NCBI RefSeq assembly: GCF_900186615.1
Contig: NZ_LT896588.1
Coordinates: forward strand, 3,480,311 to 3,544,310
DNA: 64,000 bases
Direction of reading: 5' to 3'
Source: Parabacteroides bouchesdurhonensis
GTDB lineage: Bacteria; Bacteroidota; Bacteroidia; Bacteroidales; Tannerellaceae
Positions 43,952 through 53,150 of the stretch are shown in pieces. Every line of letters starts with the position of its first letter. Within the stretch, counting starts at the first letter, position 1. The notes below the pieces were generated by a model. It had not been told where the DNA came from, did not search any database, and was given only the letters and a program-made list of their open reading frames with translations. The translations under genes and the position numbers were made by a program.

Positions 43952-45667
43952 ATGAATACATCAGACAATGATCAAAATAAAGCTTTCAATAGTATAAATT
44001 ATGCGAGTAATAATTTTCTCGATCAGATTATCTCATTACGGGAAGCTATGTCGAAAGTTTTAAATACGCTAATCCGTACAGACCAGGATTCTGTTGTAGA
44101 CCAGGCATTATTACAAATATTGGCATACTTTGACGTAGACCGTGTTTATATCGGTATATTCAATGAGCAGGAAAGCATTGTGGATTTTACCAACGAGGTA
44201 ACATGCGATGGTATTGTTTCCATGCGCGAAGATTTACTTCGTCAGCTTTCCAAAGAAGATGTTCCTTGGTGGATCAATATGATTAGCGAAGGAAAAGATA
44301 TTATTATCAACAACATTAGTTTAATGCCGGCAGAAGCAGGAAAAGAATATGAACTTCTTCAACTGCAAAATATCAAATCACTATTATCTATTCCTGTTTT
44401 TTATGAAGGAAAAGTTCGTGGTTTTATAGGACTTGACTCTGTAAAAAGACAACGTTCATGGACAGTATTTGATACAGAAAACTTACGCGTCTTTGCCGAC
44501 ATACTTGCCATTGCCATCGAAAGAGCCCGTGCTAAAGGCATTGCAAAATATACCGAAGCTCAAAAGCTAAGAAGCGAATCCAAATTCCAGATTATCTTTG
44601 AAAAGCTACCTTGGGGAGTAGAATTATATGACGAAAACGGGAATTTATTAGACCTGAACCAAGCAGACATAGACATTTTCTGTACAAAGAAAGAAGAAGT
44701 AATAGGCATCAACATGTTTAAGAACCCCAATATTCCTAAATGGGTAAATAAGAAATTAAGAAAAGGAGAAGATGTGGCTTTCCTAATCGACTATGATTTC
44801 AACATTCTAAACAAAAGTGGCTATTATAGTTCATCTGATACAAAAAGCGTAAAACACCTGCAAGTAAAAGGCATCCCTCTAAAAGATGCAGACAATAACA
44901 TATTTGGTTACTTGTACATAGTATTTGACGACACAGACAACCAGCGCAAAAGAGAAGAAATGTGGGAAAAAGAGCTGGAACTTGTAAAAATAAAAGAAGC
45001 GGATAAACTAAAATCGGCCTTCCTCGCAAACATGAGCCACGAGATACGGACACCACTAAATGCCATTGTTGGTTTTTCGGACATCCTTGCTGAAACAGAA
45101 GAAGAAGAAGAACGAAAAACATATTTAGATATCATACATAAAAACAATGATTTATTGCTCCAGTTAATCAATGATATTCTAGACTTTTCCAAGATAGAAG
45201 CAGGAATACTTGACTACAATATAACCGAAGTTGATATAAAAGAAATCTGCGGTGAAATAGCTATTACAGACTCTATTAAAATGCCACAGGGAGTAAGTCT
45301 TATATTCGATTCAAATTTGCCTTCTATATTAATCAAGACAGACGAAAAACGCATCATTCAAGTTATCTCAAATTTCATCAACAACGCGATCAAATTCACC
45401 GAACAAGGGAGCATAACGATATATTATGAGACCATAGATAATATGCTCAAAGTTTGCGTTAAAGATACAGGCATCGGTATCAGCAAAGAAAATCAAGAAC
45501 GAATATTTGAACGTTTTATAAAGGCCAATACTTTTAAACAGGGCACAGGTTTAGGACTTACTATCAGCAAAACAATAGTTGAACATCTGGGAGGAACGAT
45601 CGGTGTAGATTCGGAAGAAGGAAAGGGAGCTACATTCTGGTTTACATTGCCATTGAATCAAAAATAG
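43952..45667 (+). CDS. Orphan soluble GAF-PAS sensor histidine kinase
   Basis: A 571-residue kinase without transmembrane segments or signal peptide, so its sensing is cytoplasmic. Visible domains are GAF (about 40-190, LLSIPVFYEGKVRGFIGLDS), PAS (about 210-330), the phospho-acceptor domain (FLANMSHEIRTPLNAIVGFS, His363) and an HATPase domain (NNAIKFTE, DTGIGI, GTGLGLTI). No receiver domain and no adjacent response regulator are present, so its partner is elsewhere. It lies between the rhamnose regulator and the GH92 genes on the opposite strand from both enzyme operons; a regulatory link to either is possible but not shown. Confidence 0.93.
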   Translation: MNTSDNDQNKAFNSINYASNNFLDQIISLREAMSKVLNTLIRTDQDSVVDQALLQILAYFDVDRVYIGIFNEQESIVDFTNEVTCDGIVSMREDLLRQLSKEDVPWWINMISEGKDIIINNISLMPAEAGKEYELLQLQNIKSLLSIPVFYEGKVRGFIGLDSVKRQRSWTVFDTENLRVFADILAIAIERARAKGIAKYTEAQKLRSESKFQIIFEKLPWGVELYDENGNLLDLNQADIDIFCTKKEEVIGINMFKNPNIPKWVNKKLRKGEDVAFLIDYDFNILNKSGYYSSSDTKSVKHLQVKGIPLKDADNNIFGYLYIVFDDTDNQRKREEMWEKELELVKIKEADKLKSAFLANMSHEIRTPLNAIVGFSDILAETEEEEERKTYLDIIHKNNDLLLQLINDILDFSKIEAGILDYNITEVDIKEICGEIAITDSIKMPQGVSLIFDSNLPSILIKTDEKRIIQVISNFINNAIKFTEQGSITIYYETIDNMLKVCVKDTGIGISKENQERIFERFIKANTFKQGTGLGLTISKTIVEHLGGTIGVDSEEGKGATFWFTLPLNQK

Positions 45668-45716
45668 CATAGAAGTAATTGAATAGAAAATTTCATTCCA
45701 TTCGGAAGAAAATTAA

Positions 45717-45756
45717 ATTCCTTTCGAGAGAAATCAAAATTTCTCCCGAAAGGAAT
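45717..45756. terminator. 18-bp hairpin between the kinase and GH92 genes
   Basis: Positions 45717-45734 pair with 45739-45756 with one mismatch and a 4-nt loop (CAAA). It separates convergent genes. The minus-strand side (TTAATTTTC) is more U-rich. Short TTYC-N4-GRAA dyads also occur at 45696, 45722 and 45740, loosely recalling the dyad arrays. Confidence 0.75.
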
Positions 45757-45761
45757 GAATA

Positions 45762-48062
45762 TTATTTCGGCATTGGCTCAGCAGAAGGCGGTGGTGTAGA
45801 TGTCCCCCACTCTTTATTTGCTTTCGATCCCATTTCCAGTTCTAACAAGCCTCCATTTACAATGTCGCTATGATTAAACCAGGGCTGATTTAAAGTTACT
45901 CCATTCAATTTGGCTGATTGAACATATTTATTTTCATCGGAAGCATTATTCGCTTTTATCTCAAAGGTATTGCCTCCTCCCATATCAATCTTGACATCAG
46001 TAAACACCGGACTACCGATATTATATGTAGGTGATCCGGGAGTAACCGGATAAAATCCCATCTGGCTGAATACAACAAAGGCAGACATTCCTCCTCCGTC
46101 TTCATCACCGGGAACACCCATCAAATCGTTACGAAACCACTGATTCAACAACGTACGGATACGTTTCTGGGTTTTCCATGGCTGACCGGCATAATTATAT
46201 AAATAAGGAATATGCAAACTTGGTTCGTTAGCCATTGAAAACATACCAACATTTCCGGTATGATCGGGTAAAAATGAATAGAATTGCCATTTAGACATTC
46301 CAAGCGGTGTATTGAACATGGAATCCAATGCGGAGACAAAGGCTTCATTTCCACCCATCAAAGAGATCAAATCCGCAATATTATGTTGCACATCCCACCG
46401 ATAAATATAACCGTTGTTCTCGTCGTAATAGTCGCGAGCACCTAATCCTCCGTCGTAACGGTAATCCAGCGGTTCGATGAAATTGCCGTCTTTATCTTTC
46501 GGGTGAAAAAACTTCGTAACCGGATTAAACAAGTTTCGATAATTATAAGCGCTACGCATATAATGGTTTGCGTCATCCGTTTTCCCTAATTCCTGGGCAA
46601 TCTGAGCCAAGCACCATTCATCATAGGCCGTACCTAATGTAACAGCTACCGGCTGACGCTTTTCCCAAACAGAAACATTCGGAACAGTTTCCGCCTCTCC
46701 CGGTTTTAACGCAGGAATATAACCATGCGCTTTATAAAAATCATCCAACCATCCGGCAGGAGCGCCCGACCACGGAATCAAGGTCTTTTCTTCTATACCT
46801 TTTTTAGCTGCAATATAAGCCTTTTCCAGTTCAAAGCCACGCAATCCTTTACGATACGCATCAATAACCGTAGCAACAGCATGATTGGAATTCATACGGC
46901 GACTATCACCAGTTACTTCCGGGAAAGTAGGCATCCAGTTTGTACCCATTTGCTCTGCCATCAACAGGTAAGAATTGATAATATTATTTTCCTTTTCCTC
47001 ATCAATTAAAATTCGTAGCGGATGAGTAGCACGGTATGTATCCCAAATCCAATCGTCCGTATAGAATGCACGACCGCCATCTTCATGAATCTTTCCGTCA
47101 AAAGCACTATAATAACGGCCATCTTCGCTCAACTTAACCGGGCGTTCATAACAACGATACAAGGAAGTATAAAATACAATTTTTTCGTCCTCACTGCCGC
47201 CTTTTATCTGGATTTTACCGAGAGCATCGTTCCAATCGTTACGAGCAATTTTGGCAACAACATCTACATCATAAGCAGCAATTTCGCGCTCCAGATTGTT
47301 TTTCGCCTGTTCTTCATCTATAAATGAAATTCCATAACGAACGCCCAAATTTTTTACATCATTACCGAAAGCAAGAACAACAGCGGCATCTTTTCCCTCT
47401 ACTGTATTTTCTCCGTAATTAACCGTTCCGTCAACTAAAACACCGGTTTTTTCAGGCTTTTTATTCGTTTCCGCATATAAATAAACTTTTGTTTTCTTAT
47501 CTACGTATTGATAACCGCTAACAACATTACCGTCGGTCTTCAATTGCCCATTCCGGCTGTTGAATACCAAATAAGCCGGACTGTTTTTCTCAAAAGTAAT
47601 AGTGTACACGGCACTTTGATGAGAAGGAGCAAAATCCACATCAATATCATTATCATCTAAATAGACCTGATAACGATAAGGCAATATCTTTTCATGGTCA
47701 TAACTGTAATTTATCACAGGTTGCAAACCTGATTCATCTCCCTGATACGGACTAAGGTTGAAAGCAGAACTACCTCTGTGACTGGTCACAATAATAGGTA
47801 AGCCGCTTAGACGATCACCTGTAAAATCAGCCCGTTCCGGATATACACGAAGCATACTGTTTGGCAAATGTACCGTCGGATATGTAGGGACCAGCAAATG
47901 GCTGATATTTCCCATATATGGATTTACATAATCAACCGGCGTCTTTTGGTTTGCCGGAATCCTTCCATCTTGCGTGCAAGATGGAAGCATAAATACGGAG
48001 GCGGCAACCAAACAGACTTTACCAAGACGTGCCAGCATATTTGTCTTAATATTCTTGTTCAT
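45762..48062 (-). CDS. GH92 alpha-mannosidase lipoprotein (766 aa)
   Basis: A calcium-dependent exo-alpha-mannosidase of family GH92 with lipobox LPSC (Cys29). It starts with DYVNPYMGNISHLLVPTYP and contains a beta-sandwich followed by an (alpha/alpha)6 barrel. The catalytic loop GDEDGGGMSAFVVFSQMGF is near residue 650, where GH92 enzymes have their Asp/Glu bases and the calcium site. It would trim mannose from N-glycan or fungal-type mannan. This copy departs from the usual G-Q-M/T-S-A-W by having GGMSAF, so its linkage preference may differ. It starts 6 bp after its partner. Confidence 0.9.
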   Translation of the reverse strand: MNKNIKTNMLARLGKVCLVAASVFMLPSCTQDGRIPANQKTPVDYVNPYMGNISHLLVPTYPTVHLPNSMLRVYPERADFTGDRLSGLPIIVTSHRGSSAFNLSPYQGDESGLQPVINYSYDHEKILPYRYQVYLDDNDIDVDFAPSHQSAVYTITFEKNSPAYLVFNSRNGQLKTDGNVVSGYQYVDKKTKVYLYAETNKKPEKTGVLVDGTVNYGENTVEGKDAAVVLAFGNDVKNLGVRYGISFIDEEQAKNNLEREIAAYDVDVVAKIARNDWNDALGKIQIKGGSEDEKIVFYTSLYRCYERPVKLSEDGRYYSAFDGKIHEDGGRAFYTDDWIWDTYRATHPLRILIDEEKENNIINSYLLMAEQMGTNWMPTFPEVTGDSRRMNSNHAVATVIDAYRKGLRGFELEKAYIAAKKGIEEKTLIPWSGAPAGWLDDFYKAHGYIPALKPGEAETVPNVSVWEKRQPVAVTLGTAYDEWCLAQIAQELGKTDDANHYMRSAYNYRNLFNPVTKFFHPKDKDGNFIEPLDYRYDGGLGARDYYDENNGYIYRWDVQHNIADLISLMGGNEAFVSALDSMFNTPLGMSKWQFYSFLPDHTGNVGMFSMANEPSLHIPYLYNYAGQPWKTQKRIRTLLNQWFRNDLMGVPGDEDGGGMSAFVVFSQMGFYPVTPGSPTYNIGSPVFTDVKIDMGGGNTFEIKANNASDENKYVQSAKLNGVTLNQPWFNHSDIVNGGLLELEMGSKANKEWGTSTPPPSAEPMPK

Positions 48063-48068
48063 ACTGTT

Positions 48069-50426
48069 TTATTTTTTCTTCTTTGACTTGGGAGCGGTAA
48101 TAGGAGATAATTTGCTGATTCCTTCTTCGTTAACAGAAAAAGAATACGGCATATCTTCCGGATTGATTCCTCTGTTATAATTAGGTTTATCACCCATCTT
48201 ATAGTCAATTACACCGCCTTTAAACAAATCATTATGATCCAGATAATTCTTCGTGTAATTCTTACCGTTGAAAGTCATAGATTCAATATAGATATTCTTT
48301 GCACTGTTATCCGGAGCATTAATTACCAAATTATTTCCATTTTCAAAATGTAAAGTAGCCTTCTTAAATAGCGGAGCGCCTAACACATATTGTGTTGTTC
48401 CCGGAGCGACCGGATAGAAACCTAAAGCAGTAAATACGTACCAGGCAGAAGTCTGTCCGTTATCTTCGTCACCACAGTATCCATCAGGTCCGGGAGTATA
48501 CATGCGATCCATTACCTGACGCAACCAGTACTGGGCTTTCCAAGGCTGACCTGCGTAATTATACATATAAATCATATGTTGGATAGGTTGGTTACCGTGG
48601 GCATAGTTACCCATATTCATAACCGTCATTTCCCTAATTTCATGAATAACCTGGCCATAGTAACTATCATCAAACAATGGCGGAACGGCAAATACGGAAT
48701 CCAGCATCATCACAAAGTTCTTCTTGCCTCCCATCAGGTCTATCAAGCCTTGCGGATCATGGAATACCGACCATGAATAGTGCCAGCTATTACCTTCCGT
48801 AAAAGCATCACCCCATTTCAATGGAGAGAACGGAGCCATAAACTCGCCGTTTTCATTCTTTCCACGCATCAGCATTGATTCCTTATCGTACAAATTCTTA
48901 TAGTTCAACGCACGACGGGCATACAATTCCAATTCCTTCTTCGGACGGCCTAAATCCTTTGCTATCTTCCAGATACACCAATCATTATAAGCATACTCCA
49001 ACGTACGTGCTGCATTTTCATTAATCTTCACATCATAAGGAACATAACCCAGTTTATTGTAATATTCGTGTCCTAAACGACCTGTTGAAGACACTGTAGG
49101 ATGTACATTCTCCGTCCCGTGAATCAAACCTTTATACAAAGTTTCCAGATCATCCACCTTAACGCCTTTCATATAAGCATCCACTAAGATTGATGCCGAA
49201 TTATTTCCAACCATACAACCGCGATGTCCGGGGCTAGCCCATTCGGGGAAGAATCCGCTTTCCTTATATACATTAATCAAACCTTCCTGCATTTCCTTAT
49301 TCATAGAAGGATACATCAGGTTTAAGAATGGGAATAAACAACGGAATGTATCCCAAAAACCGGTATCGGTGAACATGTAGCCCGGCAATACTTCGCCGTT
49401 ATATGGGCTGTAATGAACCACTTTTCCGGCAGCGTCTATTTCATAAAACTTGCGTGGGAACAACAGCGAACGGTACATACATGAATAGAACGTACGGAAT
49501 TGGTCTAATGAACCTCCTTCTACTTCAATACGTCCCAACACATCGTTCCAAGCATTCTTTCCTTTATTTACCAAAGTTTCAAAGCTATCGTTACCCAACT
49601 CCTTCATATTAACAGCAGCCTGGTCGAAGCCAATAAAAGAAGAAGCGATACGGGCGTGAACCACTTCGCCTTTCTTTGTCTTGAAACCAATTACAGAACC
49701 AACATGGTCGGAAGTCTGTTCCTTTGCACCTTCTTTCAAAGTGGCATCGGCAAACGTAGCTTCATACGTAAACGGTTTATCAAATTCAATAATGAAATAA
49801 TTCTTGAAATTATCAGGAACACCACCACTGTTCTTTGTGCTGTAACCGATAATCTTGTTTTCTTCCGGGATCACTTTTATATATGAACCTTTATCCAAAG
49901 CATCCACTACAATATATGAATTGTCTGACTCCGGAAAAGTAAAACGGAACAGAGCGGCACGGTCTGTTGGAGTAAACTCTGTTACTACATCATGTTCCGC
50001 CAGATAAACTTTATAGTAATAAGGCTTTGCTATTTCTCCTTTATGAGAAAACCAGCTTGCCCGTTTATCCTGATCAAATTCAGGCTTGCCAACTACCGGC
50101 ATAATAGCAAACTGGCCATAGTCATTAATCCAGGGACTCGGCTGGTGGGTTTGTTTGAATCCGCGAATCTTGTTCGCAGTGTATACATATTGCCAACCGT
50201 CACCCATCTTTCCTGTCTGTGGCGTCCAGAAATTCATTCCCCACGGACGGGCAATGGCAGGATAGGTATTTCCTGTTGACAATTCAAAGGAAGACTGTGT
50301 ACCCATTAACGGATTCACATACTCTACCGGATCAAAGGTCTCGTTTTCATTAGCTGCGGCGACAAGTTTGCTGTTCCAGGCCAATACAGTCATTAAAGCG
50401 AGAATGCAAACACATTTTTTCTTCAT
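48069..50426 (-). CDS. GH92 alpha-mannosidase (785 aa)
   Basis: A second GH92 enzyme with a plain signal peptide (LALMTVLAWNSKLVAAA) and no lipobox, so periplasmic or secreted. It opens DPVEYVNPLMGTQSSFELSTGNTYPAIARPWGMNFW, a common GH92 start, and has the catalytic loop YCGDEDNGQTSAWYVFTALGF near residue 650 with the canonical Gln and Trp. A short Lys-rich tail ends it. It is the first gene of the pair, and the two enzymes probably act in sequence on mannose-rich glycans. No SusCD or mannanase is linked, so the upstream glycan uptake is encoded elsewhere. Confidence 0.92.
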   Translation of the reverse strand: MKKKCVCILALMTVLAWNSKLVAAANENETFDPVEYVNPLMGTQSSFELSTGNTYPAIARPWGMNFWTPQTGKMGDGWQYVYTANKIRGFKQTHQPSPWINDYGQFAIMPVVGKPEFDQDKRASWFSHKGEIAKPYYYKVYLAEHDVVTEFTPTDRAALFRFTFPESDNSYIVVDALDKGSYIKVIPEENKIIGYSTKNSGGVPDNFKNYFIIEFDKPFTYEATFADATLKEGAKEQTSDHVGSVIGFKTKKGEVVHARIASSFIGFDQAAVNMKELGNDSFETLVNKGKNAWNDVLGRIEVEGGSLDQFRTFYSCMYRSLLFPRKFYEIDAAGKVVHYSPYNGEVLPGYMFTDTGFWDTFRCLFPFLNLMYPSMNKEMQEGLINVYKESGFFPEWASPGHRGCMVGNNSASILVDAYMKGVKVDDLETLYKGLIHGTENVHPTVSSTGRLGHEYYNKLGYVPYDVKINENAARTLEYAYNDWCIWKIAKDLGRPKKELELYARRALNYKNLYDKESMLMRGKNENGEFMAPFSPLKWGDAFTEGNSWHYSWSVFHDPQGLIDLMGGKKNFVMMLDSVFAVPPLFDDSYYGQVIHEIREMTVMNMGNYAHGNQPIQHMIYMYNYAGQPWKAQYWLRQVMDRMYTPGPDGYCGDEDNGQTSAWYVFTALGFYPVAPGTTQYVLGAPLFKKATLHFENGNNLVINAPDNSAKNIYIESMTFNGKNYTKNYLDHNDLFKGGVIDYKMGDKPNYNRGINPEDMPYSFSVNEEGISKLSPITAPKSKKKK

Positions 50427-50483
50427 GATATATTTTATTTAATTCAACTAATTATTTCTGTTCACAAAGTAATAAAATCTCTT

Positions 50484-50498
50484 TACTTTCTGAAAGTA
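50484..50498. promoter_or_regulatory. Dyad TACTTT-CTG-AAAGTA upstream of the GH92 pair
   Basis: A perfect 6-bp arm dyad 58 bp before the GH92 start, next to a TTACTTTG element (50465-50472) that resembles a -7 box with one base shifted. It could be an operator. Weak evidence. Confidence 0.25.
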
Positions 50499-50643
50499 TT
50501 ACGCCCTCCTTTTTTCTAAAAAATCAATAAAGAAGAGCATGTAATACATAATTAGTTTGATATTTCTCATTAAACACAGCGATATTCAACGGAAAGCTAC
50601 AGTATAACAAGAAATAAGCCTTCGTCACGAAGATAAAAACCTT

Positions 50644-53004
50644 TTATTCATTTTTCAGGCTGTCAACCGGATCGGCATTTGCCGCCTTCCAGTTCTGGAA
50701 AGTGACTGTAGCCATTGTTACAATCGTTACAATTAAGAATGCAACGGCAAAAACCCACCAATACAGAGGAGTCTTGTAAGCAAAATTTTCAAGCCACGTC
50801 TTTACGCCATACCACGCAACCGGAGCTGCCAGCACAAAACAAATGGCTACGATACGGAAATACGTTTTATTAAACATCGCTAATATTTCTCCCACCGTTG
50901 CGCCATGTACTTTACGAATACCTATTTCTTTCCGGCGATATTGTGTTTCAAACACAACCAATCCAAATACACCTACCAAAGAAATAATGATTGCCAATAA
51001 GCTAAACATCGTAATCATACTTCTCAAATTCTCTTCCCGATGGTACAGATTATTAAATACCGTATCATAAAACTCTATATCGAAAGGGAAAGAGGAATCG
51101 ATGTCCGCAAGCGTTTTACGAATATGTTCCACCGCAGCATGCACATCTGTTCCGGCTTTCAGGCGTATATAAGAAATAGGCAGAGAAACATCGTCTGTTA
51201 CTACAAAACCAATATTTTCCTCACCTTGGCGAAGCGAAGTAAACTTGACATTCTCCGAAAAGCCAATAATATGTCCTACGCGGTCTCCCCAGCTGCCAAA
51301 TAAATCTCCCGCATCCATATTCATATCTCTACGGGCAGCTTCATTAAATACATATGTCAAATCTTTAGATTGCGCATCCGAACGCTGGAAGTTACGACCT
51401 CCGGTTACCTGTATTCCCATTGTAGAAAGGAAGTTATAAGAAACCGGCAATAAGAAATATTGGAACTGCTTTTGCTTATATTCGCCCCCATTCGTACTGT
51501 ATCCGTCTCTAGACCCCAGCTTCTGCATAGAGAAAGCTACATCCTCAATACCCGGATATTCTTTCAGACGACTTATATACGTATCACGGTGTTCCTTATA
51601 TAACTGTCCACCCAATTCTACGATTGCAATCTGGTCTTTATCGAAGCCCAATGAAAAGCCGCGCATATAATTATTTTGCAAACGCATAAAGCTGGCGCCA
51701 ATAATCAACATAATAGAAACAACAAACTGGATACTTATCAATGCTGTACGCAATTTGCGTCCGGAAGGAGAAAGTCCGAAACTTCCCTTTAGCACCAATG
51801 CCGGAGGAAAAGAAGTTATATAGAAAGCAGGATACAGCCCTGCTATAATGCCTGTTAGCAGAGCAACCAATGCCGATAGGAAAATAACCGGAAGATTGTC
51901 TGATATACTGAGATCAGCCTCTATAAAAGGTAATGAGGCCGTTTCATTCAGTGTCCACACGATAAAAAGGCTGATAGACCAACTCACCATACATATAACA
52001 ATTGCTTCCACCAGCAAAGAACCGCGCAATATACGGTCGGAACTTCCCAAAACCTTTTGTGTATTGATACTCTTAATACGCAATGGAGTAAGCGCCGTAC
52101 TGAAATTAGTGAAATTAATAGCAGCCACAATAATAACAAGCAACGCGATCCAAAACAAAAGCATTGTAGCCTCTGTATTTCCGCTTCGGAAAATATTCCC
52201 GTCATGGTCTTCATTCAGATAATAAATATCAGTAAGTGGAACCAGTTTAATCTTTTGGTCCGAACGATCTATCTTTGAAAAATCGAAATGCTTATTAAAA
52301 TTATCCGTCACATTCTGAGCCGACAATACATTATCCAGCAGCACATAACAAACATAATTACTGGATTGGTAATTCGTTAGCGAATATTGAGCATCTATGG
52401 CAGAATAGATAACATTCCTCAACTGCGTGTTGCCCGGAAAATCACGATAAACCGCCCCTACTACAAAATCCTGACGTTCCTTAGACCAAACGTATTCTTC
52501 CGCACGAATCGCCTTTCCTACAGCCGGTTCGTTCCCGAATAATTTATGAGCCAGGCTCTGAGGAATAATCACCTTTTCGGGTTCATTCAAACAATCGGCC
52601 GTTCCTTCGATAATAGGAAAATCAAACAGGCGGGTTATATCCGGATGGCATGTTTGCATTGTCTCCCGGAAACCTCTCTTTTCACCATTCTCCATTACCG
52701 AGAAATAAACCGGCGCAAGAAAAGGGTTTATAAGTGAACCCGCCTCAATATGAGGAGAAGAATGAATAACATCTTCAATAAAGGCACGAGGTAAAATAGT
52801 GGAAAAAGCCCCTGCTTCACTCAAATCCACCCGAAAAACCCGATCTGCCGTAGGATGGCATTTATCAAAATTACGCTCAAAATTTACTTGTACAAATATG
52901 ACGATAAAGGCGGCAAAAGCAACCGCTAGTCCGGCGACATTCAACACGGTTGCCATCTTAAACCGCCTTAACACACTTAGAAAGTTACGTATGATCGTTT
53001 TCAT
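50644..53004 (-). CDS. MacB/FtsX-type ABC permease, second paralogue
   Basis: A 786-residue protein made of two FtsX/MacB-type halves, with about eight membrane helices. In each half a helix precedes a large periplasmic core domain and then a three-helix FtsX block (FWIALLVIIVAAINFTNFSTALTPLRIKSINTQKVLGS in part; FSLLAIIISLVGVFGLVVFETQYRRKEIGIRKVHGA in part). It lacks an ATPase domain and must use the ATPase encoded at 55497. Such exporters act in mechanotransmission or efflux of peptides and lipids. The paralogue at 53151 is similar throughout, so the two may pair as a heterodimer. Between them lies a dyad array. Confidence 0.92.
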   Translation of the reverse strand: MKTIIRNFLSVLRRFKMATVLNVAGLAVAFAAFIVIFVQVNFERNFDKCHPTADRVFRVDLSEAGAFSTILPRAFIEDVIHSSPHIEAGSLINPFLAPVYFSVMENGEKRGFRETMQTCHPDITRLFDFPIIEGTADCLNEPEKVIIPQSLAHKLFGNEPAVGKAIRAEEYVWSKERQDFVVGAVYRDFPGNTQLRNVIYSAIDAQYSLTNYQSSNYVCYVLLDNVLSAQNVTDNFNKHFDFSKIDRSDQKIKLVPLTDIYYLNEDHDGNIFRSGNTEATMLLFWIALLVIIVAAINFTNFSTALTPLRIKSINTQKVLGSSDRILRGSLLVEAIVICMVSWSISLFIVWTLNETASLPFIEADLSISDNLPVIFLSALVALLTGIIAGLYPAFYITSFPPALVLKGSFGLSPSGRKLRTALISIQFVVSIMLIIGASFMRLQNNYMRGFSLGFDKDQIAIVELGGQLYKEHRDTYISRLKEYPGIEDVAFSMQKLGSRDGYSTNGGEYKQKQFQYFLLPVSYNFLSTMGIQVTGGRNFQRSDAQSKDLTYVFNEAARRDMNMDAGDLFGSWGDRVGHIIGFSENVKFTSLRQGEENIGFVVTDDVSLPISYIRLKAGTDVHAAVEHIRKTLADIDSSFPFDIEFYDTVFNNLYHREENLRSMITMFSLLAIIISLVGVFGLVVFETQYRRKEIGIRKVHGATVGEILAMFNKTYFRIVAICFVLAAPVAWYGVKTWLENFAYKTPLYWWVFAVAFLIVTIVTMATVTFQNWKAANADPVDSLKNE

Positions 53005-53015
53005 CTATATTTATT

Positions 53016-53140
53016 TTTTATTTTGTTTCATGCTGATGGAACAAATGTTTCATGCCGACGGAACAAGTGTTTCATGCTGGTGGAACAAAAGTTTCACGCC
53101 GGTGGAACAAAAGTTTCACGCCGGTGGAACAAAATGGAAC
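53016..53140. repeat. Dyad-repeat array, GGAAC-N4-GTTTC family (copy B)
   Basis: Units start at 53038, 53060, 53082, 53104 and 53126, exactly 22-bp steps, with a partial unit in phase at 53016. It ends ACAAAATGGAAC, the same end as copy A. It fills the gap between the two permease genes within what looks like one operon, so it should be transcribed. Confidence 0.9.
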
Positions 53141-53150
53141 TTTTCTCTTT

